Below, piece by piece: positions 1 to 9,680 of a DNA stretch of 57,353 nt. The translations under genes and the position numbers were made by a program. Source of the stretch: Galdieria sulphuraria (lineage: Eukaryota; Rhodophyta; Bangiophyceae; Galdieriales; Galdieriaceae); the NCBI RefSeq assembly GCF_000341285.1, contig NW_005178409.1:1-57353 (forward strand). The letters run 5' to 3'. The notes beneath the pieces are model-generated. The model had not been told where the DNA came from, made no database searches, and worked only from the letters and a program-made list of their open reading frames with translations. Positions within the stretch are counted from its first letter, which is position 1, and each line of letters begins with the position of its first letter.

Positions 1-1808
1 AACAGAAGCAAACTTGGATGAAGAAGGCGTTATTATTGAGAAAGATCCTGTTTTGTGGGTTCGAATAGATCCTGACCAAGAATGGATTCTCAAATTCGTG
101 GAATTTCGTCGTTCAGAGAGAGATTCTATATCTTGTTTGCGAAATTGTCGAGATGTGTGGGGTCAGTTGGAAGCATTGGAAACCTTAATGAGTAGAACGA
201 AAGGACGAGTTTCTGTAACTTCTATTCGATGTTTAGAACAAATTTTGACAGATTCAAGATATTATTTTCAAGTAAGAGGCGAGTGCGCTCGATGTTTAGC
301 GAAATGTTATACTACAAACGATCGATTGATGGGATTGGAAGCCTTATTAAAGCTTTTAAGGAATAAGTAAGTATCGCAAGTTACCACATATATACAATCT
401 ATTATATTGAAAACACAATGATCTTTTCAGATATTTTGACAAACATGGAGCTGTATTATCGAATCATTTTGATGATATATCAGAATATTTCGTGAAATGT
501 GCAGTTATTCAAGCCATCGCTCAAGCAATTCATCCCATATCTTTTCCTATATATGGCTATGATTCCCAATTCTCTTTGAATCTTGCTTCATTTCAAATGA
601 CTCATATACAAGAAAGCCTTCCGTATGATGTCTTACAATTATTATTAAGTCTTCTGGAACAAAATGATACTGCATATCCACCTCTTTTTGATGATTGTTT
701 TTATTTACATAATCTAATTATTGCTTGTGCAATCTGTTCCGTATATGCTAAAGACCAGATTACCCGTCATAGAGTTTATAAACAATTGTTTCGTTACTTG
801 AAGAGAGAAGAAGCCATGCCAAGTTATCACAATATAATAACTGGAGCATCTCTGAAGGGTTTGACTATTTTACAACTGGGTGGTTTCTTGAGGATTCCTA
901 ACGACTGGGAGCCTATGGTAGTTTCAGAAACGGAAGGTTTGGTATCCAGTGAGCGAGAATCCAATGACTGGGAAAAGGCTCTTTGGAAAAGTTTTCGTAG
1001 TTGCAATTTACTTCTGATTAAAATAGCAATGGAATGTCTGTTTCATTTGTATGGAGGCCACATAGAATTCTTAGAATGGTTATTAGAAGCGTGGATAGAA
1101 AATAGATTGGAAAGATATGAACGAACTCGAAGATCTGCAATTCGTTTGTTGCAAAAGCAAGTTGCTTTAAGAGCCACATTGAGGAATCGTCTTCGCAAAT
1201 ATGATGAACAGTCAATACAGTTTTGCTTACGTTGGCTACGTTGGATGGTCGAAGAGAAAGATTGTCTTGTCCAGTCGGAAGGTTTGAAAGTGGCCAAGCA
1301 TATTTGGGGCAGTTATATTCCTTTATGTCTACTGACCAATGAAGAATATGAAAGAGAACGCAATGAAAGAAAGAAATCTCACAAGGAGAGAAAGGAATTA
1401 GATTATCGACTGGAAGGTAGGAAAATGGTGGTTTTACCTGCTAGAGACCAATCAAGTTCGTTCTCATCACCCACATCTCAGCAACAACCATCTGAACTTG
1501 GTGTAGAAAATGTTCAGCAGCCAAAAGAATCGTCGGCTTTGGTTAATGAACAAGCAACTCAAGAACAGTCTGTCGAGAAGTCTAGTTTTTATCTAATGAA
1601 GGAGATGATGGAAAGAATTAAGGAAACATGTGATCTGGACTCTGAAGACGAACACTATATGCTCAGTTTTTTGGAACAAGGCTGTCAAGGTGCCCATGTG
1701 AATTCGGTTAAAGTATCATTGAGAAAGTTTGGTTTGGAGAAACTACTTGTAAGATGGCAGCAACAGAAGAGCAGCAATGAATTTCAAACTCCAAAGGAAT
1801 TTGATTGA
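1..1808 (+). CDS. TAF2: TFIID subunit TAF2, 3' part
   Basis: TAF2 is a subunit of the general transcription factor TFIID, related to M1 aminopeptidases, and contacts core promoter DNA in the nucleus. The window starts inside the gene. The frame is open from base 2; exon 2-366, intron 367-430 (GTAAGT to TTTTCAG), exon 431-1808. The start of the visible part carries the TAF2 signature VLWVRIDPDQEW, followed by helical-repeat sequence (CARCLAKCY, KCAVIQAIAQAI). The last ~150 residues are charged and low in complexity. The N-terminal peptidase-like domain lies outside the window. The next gene begins 67 bp after the stop on the same strand. Assignment rests on recognised motifs; the tail is too divergent to judge. 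Confidence 0.82.
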
Positions 1809-1875
1809 AATTTTGTTCTCCGAATTGATTCGTCGTTGTGTGAGAAGAGAGGAAGAATAGCTAAACCCTTTGAAA

Positions 1876-2127
1876 ATGTTCAAGATATTTTTGTTGCTTT
1901 GTTTGTTGGTTTATATTGTAGATGCCACCAACATGGAGACAATACTTGCAAGACAAGTGAGCGAAAACGCAGTTACCGATACTTCTGTTGCCGGTGCGAC
2001 CTTTCAGTTAGTTTTTTGGACCAGCGTTGTGCTGGTGCTCGCTATAGGTTATGCAGTTGCAGTTTTGGTTCGAATGCCGTTGGAAATGGACAGTTTATTA
2101 TATGGTGATAAAACAGCCAGTGGATAA
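1876..2127 (+). CDS. Small type I membrane protein like the ATP6AP2 C-terminus
   Basis: An 83-residue protein starting at ATG 1876. Residues 1-17 form a hydrophobic signal peptide, followed by a short lumenal stretch, one membrane span (about residues 46-66) and a short tail. The segment from FQLVFWTS to MDSLLYG resembles the conserved C-terminal part of ATP6AP2 (prorenin receptor), which in animals binds the V-ATPase Vo sector during assembly. The large ectodomain of animal ATP6AP2 is absent, so this looks like a minimal version. A V-ATPase assembly role in the ER or vacuole is inference from that tail. An overlapping ORF at 1836-2108 in another frame lacks these features and was ignored. 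Alternative: an unrelated single-span protein. Confidence 0.6.
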   Translation: MFKIFLLLCLLVYIVDATNMETILARQVSENAVTDTSVAGATFQLVFWTSVVLVLAIGYAVAVLVRMPLEMDSLLYGDKTASG

Positions 2128-2341
2128 TTAGATATGGCCTGAGTATACCAGGAGGCAATTTGGCTGGTTCACCAGAAGAGCCCGACAAATAAGAGTTTTC
2201 TTATATGTGAATATCTTTTCGTTGTACACATGGAAGTGAATACATTCAAATAAAACAATCAACTATTTAAGTTTTCATTTGAAGAAAGCCATTCCAGAAT
2301 CCTGTAGAAATGGCGCTCTTTTGTTTCATTTTTCTTTGGAC

Positions 2342-3957
2342 ATGGAGAAATTTTCGAGTGTCTTGAAAACCACTTTCCATCTATCTTATGCAGTAACTCG
2401 TTTTTTGAGGAGTCCATTTGATACTCCGAAAGGTAGCCTTAGAAATTCTTTGTGGCTTGATTGTCATCGGAAATTAGTCACTACAAAGGCTGAGTCTTCG
2501 AACAACTCCTGGCAACCAGGACCTTGTCTGTCATTCTCTGAAGACGAAAGGCTGTTGAAGGATGCTGTTAGAAAGATTTCGCAAACTTTCATTGCTCCGA
2601 AAGTTAGAAGTATGGATGAAAAAGGAGAAATGGATGCAGAACTCTTCAAAGAACTGTTTGGCAATGGATGGATGGGTTTAGAAATTCCAGTAGAATATGA
2701 TGGGAGTGGTTTATCTTTCACTCAAGCTTGCATAGTTATTGAAGAAATTGCACAGGTAGATCCCGTAAGTATTATTCTATATATTTTGCTTTGGTGATTT
2801 TTGTTCATTTTGAAACAGTCTACTGCTGCGGCAGTCGATGTGCAGAATACTCTTGTGAATAATACTTTGTTGAAATGGGCCAATTCTAAACAAAAAGAGA
2901 AGTACCTTCCAATGCTTTGCAAAGATACAGTTGGTTCCTTTTGTCTAAGTGAAGCATCTAGTGGTTCCGATGCGTTTGCTTTGAAGTGTAGAGCAACAGA
3001 AAAGGATGATCATTTCGTACTCGAAGGGAGCAAATTGTGGATAACCAATTCTATGGAGGCTGGTTTATTTGTTGTATTTGCAAATTGTGCTCCAGAGAAA
3101 GGCTACAAAGGCATTACTGCCTTCATTATACAGAGGGACACTCCTGGTTTCTATATTGCCAAGAAAGAGGTATTATGTTTGACAACAATTATATTATGAG
3201 ACGACTAATGGAAATCTTTCATGATAGGATAAATTGGGTATTCGTTCTTCCTCAACATGTGAGTTGCAATTTCAAGGAGTTAAAGTACCCAAAGAAAATG
3301 TGTTGGGTCCAGTTGGAAGTGGTTACAAAATTGCTATTGAATCTCTTAATGAAGGAAGGATAGGAATTGCTGCTCAAATGGTAATTCAAATTTTCTTTGT
3401 TTGATTTCTGTTTTTTGAAAGGTTTGAAAGACTGGCTTGGCTCAAGGAGCATTGAATATTATCTTTCCTTATTTGCATGAACGGAAACAGGTATTTTTGA
3501 TATTCTATATTTCAGTATCTTTTTCCACTGAATGAGTTAAGTTTGGAAAGCGCATAGGTGACTTTCAAGGTGTGCAATTTCAATATGCAGAAGCTTTTAT
3601 AGAGTTGGAAGCAGCTCGTGCATTATTATATAATGCAGCTCGAATGAAAGACGCAGGTTTTGATATTAAAAAAGAAGCTGCAATGGCAAAATATTTGAGG
3701 TAAGTACTTGACAGTCATTTCTGGACAAGTATTTCCCATAGCAGTTGTATAGTGCTCAAGTTGCTGAACGAATAGCATCAAGGAGTATCGATTGGGCAGG
3801 AGGTATGGGCTTTGTAAAGGAGTTTGGTTTGGAAAAGTATTATAGGGACACCAAAATTGGTCATATATATGAAGGAACGGATAATATGCAGTTACAAACC
3901 ATAGCAAAAGAAATGCAAAAAGCATATGGCTTTGATAGGAAATCACATCATATGTAA
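2342..3957 (+). CDS. Acyl-CoA dehydrogenase, short/branched-chain type, six exons
   Basis: FAD enzyme that oxidises short or branched acyl-CoA esters in mitochondria, passing electrons to ETF. Exons: 2342-2764, 2819-3169, 3228-3380, 3431-3490, 3542-3699, 3753-3957, giving 449 residues, the usual family length. The product resembles ACADSB most: [18 protein letters not shown], the substrate loop [42 protein letters not shown], and the C-terminal [18 protein letters not shown] that carries the catalytic Glu of this subclass. The start at 2342 gives a basic, hydroxylated presequence suited to mitochondrial import. Exon 6 uses the third of three closely spaced AGs (3751-3752), which alone keeps the frame. 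The stop lies 14 bp from the stop of the convergent gene at 3972. Confidence 0.93.
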
Positions 3958-3971
3958 AGTTCTTTGGTCGT

Positions 3972-4974
3972 TTATCCTATTGAAATCTCATGGGGATTGC
4001 ATATTCTTTGAAGATTCCAACAAAACTCTTTAATCCAAAGCCATATTTTGTGGTCAATGGAATGATCGTTAAGACGAGTATCATTTCGAGGCAACATAAA
4101 TGCAACTGTATACAACCAATTGATACAACATATCCAATAACAAACTCCTGTTTTTGGATCGGTTGCTTTCAAAATTTTTCCAAGTCGACCACTGCGATGA
4201 ATTTCCATAATAAAGCTCACAATACAAGGCCTATATCCTTTTACCCATTTCAAAGTCGGTCTTATCCAAACTGCCTTCCAACACTCAACTCCATAAGTCT
4301 TTTCATGATTTTCAACCCGACTCTCTTTTGTTTGACATACACTTTGTAGAAAAGTATCCCAACTTGTTTCCTTTTCATGTTGACTGAAAGAACTGTAATC
4401 ACACCATATAGACAGTGCAAGAAGAGGCTCAGTGCCTAAAAATGAAGACAATGTATAGCTGTAAAACTCATCACTATACAAGGATATGACAGGATTCCTA
4501 TCAATACTTTCCAACATCAAACTGTGTCCTCCATAAAAGGAAATGCGAATAAACAACGCCGTCGTTACTTGCAATAAATACTTTTTACAAATAGCACAAA
4601 AGTTATTGTCGGTGCAATCGTGAGACAACGTGGTCGCTTTATCGACACAAGAAAGCCAGCGAGAAAACTCCAACACACTATAGGAAATATGTTGATAATT
4701 AACAAAATGATGCAATTGGAAAATAATTATTAGAGACTCCAAATACCACTTTTCCTTAGGAGTGCGACATATTTCCAAAAAGCGTTCTAGCCGTTCCTTG
4801 AAAGCCAAGTCAGTGGAACCATCTACAATACAATAGTTTAAGACAAACCACAAAATATAACCAAGGTGTATTGTCTCTACAAGGTTCTTGAAAATCATAA
4901 AGGTCCTTTAACAAGTTTATCAAGTTGTCTTCCAAACGTGTATCTTCCCGAAACAAAACCACTTTGTGATTCAT
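3972..4974 (-). CDS. Unrecognised protein, two exons
   Basis: Not recognised. Exon 1 is 4881-4974, intron 4823-4880 (GTAGAG to TTGTAG, 58 nt), exon 2 is 3972-4822, giving 314 residues. The splice joins the first reading frame (MNHKVVLFREDTRLEDN) to the long second frame without a stop. The protein is rich in Trp, Cys and His, has one CAIC-x-K pattern and no clear signal peptide or membrane span; its middle is helical and moderately hydrophobic. It is convergent with the acyl-CoA dehydrogenase (14 bp between stops) and divergent from LepA with only 58 bp between start codons, so the two share a very short promoter. The length of open frame in such AT-rich DNA supports a real gene; its function is unknown. 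Confidence 0.6.
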
Positions 4975-5032
4975 CTTCACAATATTGCTTTCACCTTTGT
5001 GAGAATTAATTGATAACCATCTACATTATTCA

Positions 5033-7189
5033 ATGCCTAAAAGAGTTGATTCCTGCCGTGGAAAATGTTTACGTTGTAATAGACACATATTGTATGGATT
5101 TTGTAATACAAGCTTTCAGCTTTATGACTTTCGTGTCAACTGCTCTAGATGGGTTTCCACAAAAAGGCACGTTGGCTTGAGTAGCCTCAAGGGTAACAAG
5201 CCTTGGTTATGGCTTGGAAAGCATTTGCTACATGTTGGTTATTCACGTTCTATTATATTTCCTGTCTCCCTTTCTATGGCAGAAATTTCAACTCACTCCA
5301 AAGGAGAAGAACAAACAATTGAAAACGTCTCTCCACAACAAATAAGAAATTTTTGTATCATCGCGCACATCGATCACGGAAAATCCACTCTTGCAGATCG
5401 TTTATTGCAATTGACAAATACTGTGAGCAACAGAGATATGAAAGAACAGTTTTTGGACTCCATGGATTTGGAAAGGGAGCGAGGAATTACTATCAAGCTG
5501 CAAACGGCAAGAATGAGTTATACAGCTGCGGATGGAAAGCAGTACATTCTGAACTTGATAGATACTCCAGGTCATGTAGACTTTTCTTATGAAGTAAGCC
5601 GTTCACTTGTCGCTTGTGAAGGCGCTATTCTAGTTGTCGATGCCAGTCAAGGAGTAGAAGCCCAAACTTTGGCAAACGTTTATTTAGCTTCCGAAAGTGG
5701 TCTGGAGATTATACCAGTCTTAAACAAAGTTGACCTTCCTTCAGCGGAACCTTTGCGTGTTAAACAAGAAATTGAACAAATGATTGGGCTGGACACTAGT
5801 GACTGTTTGGAAATATCAGCCAAAACAGGGAAGAATGTTGAAAAGGTGTTGGAATATATTGTCGAGTATATTCCACCACCGAAAGATCGATCTGATGCTC
5901 CTCTTCGTGCTCTTATTTTTGATAGTTATTATGACTCGTATCGAGGAGTCATTGTATATTTCCGTATTTTCGATGGAATATTGGAGACTGGAAGAAAGAT
6001 TCGTTTTATGAACTCCCAAAAAGATTTCGAAACAGTGGAGATTGGAGTTTTAGCTCCTCATCAAGTTTCCGTTGCTCGTCTTGGTCCAGGTGAAGTGGGA
6101 TATTTAGTGGCAGGAATCAAAACAGTACAGGATGCCAGAGTTGGAGACACTATAACATTAGCTAGTCAACCTGCTCATTCTCCATTAGCTGGATATAAAG
6201 AAGCTAAACCTATGGTATTTTGTGGATTGTATCCAGCAGATGCAGATCAATTCGAGGATTTAAGAGAAGCCTTAGAAAGACTCAAATTGAATGACTCGGC
6301 ATTGAGTTATGAACCTGAGAGCTCTTCTGCTATGGGATTTGGATTCCGTTGTGGATTTTTAGGACTATTACATATGGAAATTGTTTGTGAGCGTCTTTCG
6401 AGAGAATACGGACTAGATTTAGTGACCACATCTCCCAGTGTGGGTTATTATGTGCACTTGGAGAAAAAGTCTCCCTTACTAATTCAGAACCCTTGTGAGC
6501 TGCCTGAACCTCACCTTATCGATCATATTGAAGAACCCTATGTACGTTTAGAAATCATTACACCCAGTGAGTTTGTAGGTTCATTGATGGAATTGACTCA
6601 ATCGAGAAGAGGAATATTTCAAGATATGAAATACATCACAGCTACTCGCACTTCACTTATTTATGAATTACCACTGGCAGAGTTGGTCACCAACTTTTTT
6701 GATCTAGTAAAGTCTCGCTCTCGTGGATATGCTTCCATGGAATATCACTGGAGTGGATATCGTGTAGGAGACTTGGTCAAGTTGGAAGTTGCCGTGAATG
6801 GAGAAAAAGTGGATGCTCTTTGTAATATTGTACATCGTGACAAAGCATATTCCATTGCTCGTGCTCTTACAGAAAGATTAAAGGAACTGATTCCTAGACA
6901 ACAGTTTCGAATTCCTGTTCAAGGTATGATTGGTAGTCGAGTAATAGCATCGGAACATATTCCTGCATTAAGGAAGGATGTATTGGCAAAATGTTATGGA
7001 GGTGAGTTTTTATTGGAAACTTTCAACATTTTTTGGTTCATATCTTTATCATAAGGTGATATATCCCGAAAGAAGAAATTACTAAAGAAACAAGCCGAAG
7101 GAAAGAAGAAAATGAAAGCCATTGGAAAAGTGGACGTTCCACAGGAAGCTTTTCGCGCTATGCTAAGTTTAAAACAAACTGACGATTAG
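5033..7189 (+). CDS. lepA: Plastid translation factor LepA / EF4
   Basis: LepA is a ribosome-bound GTPase that back-translocates or remobilises stalled ribosomes. Exon 1 is 5033-7001, intron 7002-7055, exon 2 is 7056-7189, giving 700 residues. After a leader of about 100 residues come the G motifs AHIDHGKST (G1), RGITIK (G2), [11 protein letters not shown] (G3) and NKVD (G4), EF-Tu-like and EF-G-like domains, and the LepA-specific C-terminus with [13 protein letters not shown]. It reads much like cyanobacterial LepA, and the leader is basic and Ser-rich, so plastid location is favoured over the mitochondrial GUF1 form; targeting is inference. Its TAG stop (7187-7189) overlaps the TAA stop (7186-7188) of the convergent USB1 gene. 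Confidence 0.95.
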
Positions 7190-7956
7190 TAAATAGAATA
7201 TATTTTACATCCTATCAAACAATAGAGACCTTGGACTCTTATTTGTATTGGCTTTGTTGGAGCCAACTTTTGGAGCATCTTAACCACATCTTTTGGCCAC
7301 TGCTGTAATGAGCTCTTTGCCAAAGTCACATGCGGAACTGCAGGACAATAAAATATAGGCAAATGGAACATCTGCATCACTTTATCCACTTGTCCTATCC
7401 AATCCTGTACCAAGTCCTTGCCGTCTTCGAGTAGGAAACCTATGAATGAACTATTATTCTCATCATTTTGAAAAAGCTCTAGTCGTTGCACTCTATCTTT
7501 CAACTGAAAATAGTCTATTCTAGTAACCCTTTTCAGTGTTTGTATGAAACTCTCCATATATACATCTCCCAAGAATACAGTTCTACTGAGGCTAATATGA
7601 GCTGGCAGTGCGTTCGGATGGGGTATTGTGGTTCTATTCAGCTGTTTCACTTGCTCAAAAGTAAATGATAGTTTCCAAACATCTTCTTCCCTCTCAAACA
7701 ACATTTGACTCTGTTTGCATAGCTGATTACCAAAGTCAGCCAACTCAACACAAGTTTCTTGGGTTAACCCTACAAAAACCAAAGTAGGAAACAGTCCAAG
7801 TTTGCCAGTTGGCTCAGTAAGGTTATCTCTTAAAAGTATACTTTTTGCACTTGGTAACGTTGTGTTTTCTACTGACTGTCTATTATGTAAAGATATGTCT
7901 TTGTCTCTATCATTATTTTCTTCTTCATAACATCGTATCCGTTCCATGAATAACAT
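7186..7956 (-). CDS. USB1: U6 snRNA phosphodiesterase USB1/Mpn1-like
   Basis: USB1 is a 2H phosphodiesterase that trims the 3' oligo(U) tail of U6 snRNA in the nucleus. Both signature motifs are present, HISLSRT and HVTLAKS, and the protein ends with the expected beta strand near CKIYSIY. The frame is open up to 8064, but the upstream RRM gene runs into that region in another frame and stops at 8031-8033, so the first ATG (8064) is unlikely. ATG 8016 would leave a 14-nt gap, after which the frame passes through a (TA)n run; ATG 7956 gives 256 residues, close to the family size, and is used here. Start uncertain. Tail-to-tail stop overlap with LepA. Confidence 0.85.
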   Translation of the reverse strand: MLFMERIRCYEEENNDRDKDISLHNRQSVENTTLPSAKSILLRDNLTEPTGKLGLFPTLVFVGLTQETCVELADFGNQLCKQSQMLFEREEDVWKLSFTFEQVKQLNRTTIPHPNALPAHISLSRTVFLGDVYMESFIQTLKRVTRIDYFQLKDRVQRLELFQNDENNSSFIGFLLEDGKDLVQDWIGQVDKVMQMFHLPIFYCPAVPHVTLAKSSLQQWPKDVVKMLQKLAPTKPIQIRVQGLYCLIGCKIYSIY

Positions 7957-7976
7957 ATGCTGGATGGATAATTGTT

Positions 7977-7991
7977 TATATATATATATAT
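7977..7991. repeat. (TA)n microsatellite
   Basis: A run of alternating T and A, seen directly. It lies just upstream of the preferred USB1 start codon and downstream of the RRM gene stop, so it probably sits in a very short intergenic or 5' untranslated segment. If the longer USB1 start (8016) is used, the run would encode an Ile-Tyr repeat, which argues mildly against that start. Confidence 0.9.
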
Positions 7992-8030
7992 GCCTTTGAA
8001 ATCCAATTTCTAACATCTTCTTCTTCTTTA

Positions 8031-9116
8031 TTATACAACTGGAGTTAGACGAATCTTCTTCCATCCTAGATATTCATTTTGCTTTTCTCTACAAGCCCTA
8101 CAAGCTTCATCAAATGAAGCAAAAACCAAATAAGCCTTTCAAAGATATCATCCTTCCAACTTAAATACGAGTCATCTCTTACCATCGATGGTACTCGAGA
8201 GGAAATCAACCTTTCAACCTGATAGTCACGAAATAGCTGCCTATTCTCTTCATAAGTAATGACCAACCCTAAAATGAAAGCATTCTCACAGAATATGATA
8301 TTCAGAAAGTGGATAAGGTAAATTAGATAGAATAACAACTCGAGGTCTCTCTTCCATAGAAAAGGCTGTAGAAGCGACTGCCTTTTCTACAGCTGCGGTG
8401 CTGATACGGAAACAATGTAGCGCACTTCCTGCAATCGACTGGGTGGATATTACTTTCTCAGCTTCCAAAGCAGCTTCTTCTGTTTCAAAGACGACACACC
8501 TGTTCTCACAACAATATCAATAAACAGAAACAAAATAATGTAAACAAGAACAACACACCAAGTGGCATAGGGACTTACTCTATCCAACATGAGCCTACAC
8601 AACCACTGAGGTTTATGAGGCTCCACTAAAGTACAAAGCAACTCAATATCACTATGATTGGCACTCAAAGGAACTCTATCCATTCTCAACACTCGTAACT
8701 GTGCTTTGGTATTCAGTTGTTGCTGTTCCTTTGGGATGAAGTTTTGTCGAAAAAGGGAGTTCTTTAGTATCGGGGTTGTTTTCACCTACATAGAGTCATA
8801 CAAAAGAGTGAATAGTTGGACAACCATTATCAGTCAAAGCACAAGGATATGGAAAAAACAGTTTGAATAGGTAACATACCTGGCTCTCTTTGCCATTGGA
8901 AGAAGAACTCAATCGACAACTTGGAGTATACATCGGAAGATGCTGCTTTGAAAAACTCTGCAACACAAGGAAACCGCTAACTGATAGTTTTTCTTGTAAC
9001 TGAGTGCTTGCTTCTACCATATGCTAAAGAGAAGAATAAATTTATCGTACTCAAGCAATATATTATCTTACCAATAGAGAATCTTTGCAACGTAATGTAC
9101 AAGTCCTGAATGCCAT
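8031..9116 (-). CDS. Two-RRM RNA-binding protein, six exons, probably organellar
   Basis: Reconstructed by hand from exons 9072-9116, 8880-9023, 8579-8785, 8290-8504, 8183-8240 and 8031-8135, all bounded by GT and AG and all in phase, giving 257 residues. The N-terminus (MAFRTCTLRC, then Ser/Gln-rich sequence) looks like an organelle targeting peptide. RRM 1 runs from LRVLRMDRVPLSA to RCVVFETEEAALEAE (about residues 85-145). RRM 2 runs from PRVVILSNLPYPLSEYHI through LFRDYQVERLI to AYLVFASFDEACRA (about 175-250). Clean RRM fold patterns appear across splice junctions, which supports the model. The protein binds RNA by family; its target is unknown. The stop is close upstream of USB1 on the same strand. 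No other gene in the window resembles it. Confidence 0.78.
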
Positions 9117-9680
9117 ATGGACGATAATGAAGAAAAACTTTTCCTCGGAATTACTTTCGCAACGTCCCTACTTGACGCAGAATACTCGTTTCCACAACTA
9201 TAAAAAAGAGTTATAGAAATGGATTCCATCAAAGGAAATTCAAGTCTTTACAGAGCTTTGTGAACAATTGCTACGTAGTTTTTGCCGTAAAAAGAGAACT
9301 TGAGACTGTTTTCTCTCCTTGTGTTGTTGTTAGAACAGTTTTTAAAGGCTATTGAAGGACAACAACTTCAAAGAGAAGACTATTACAAAGACTTTATGGC
9401 TTCAACAACAATAGATTTTGGAACCTAGATGCATTCCAGACTTCTTATTACTCTGCTCGACAAGTGGAAACATAGAGAGTAGCAAGTTCCCATAGTATTT
9501 CAAAGTTGTCCACGGCGATAAGAACAACAAGATATTGGAGAACTGAACGACTTACTAGGGAAATCGATTCTTCCTGTCTCTTATGAACAATACTTTTATT
9601 TACTTTGTACTACAACGACATGATTGAAGCTAAACACGTCTCTTTTCCCCAAAAATGTTAATAGATATTCACACATAACT
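9117..9680 (+). other. Gap with a possible small spliced gene
   Basis: 564 bp between the RRM gene start and the ABC1 kinase stop. On the plus strand an ATG at 9128 opens a 29-codon frame; the same frame continues after a TAG with coding-like sequence (WIPSKEIQVFTELCEQLL), then a good 47-nt GT-AG intron (about 9289-9335) leads in phase to FLKAIEGQQLQREDYYKDF. The TAG between the two open parts is unexplained, so either the start is elsewhere, an intron is missed, or this is a decayed gene. No family recognised. Confidence 0.25.

Noticed and set aside
1836-2108. Cys-rich 90-residue frame overlapping the ATP6AP2-like gene
   Set aside because: It is a frame shadow; the other frame has a signal peptide, a membrane span and family resemblance.
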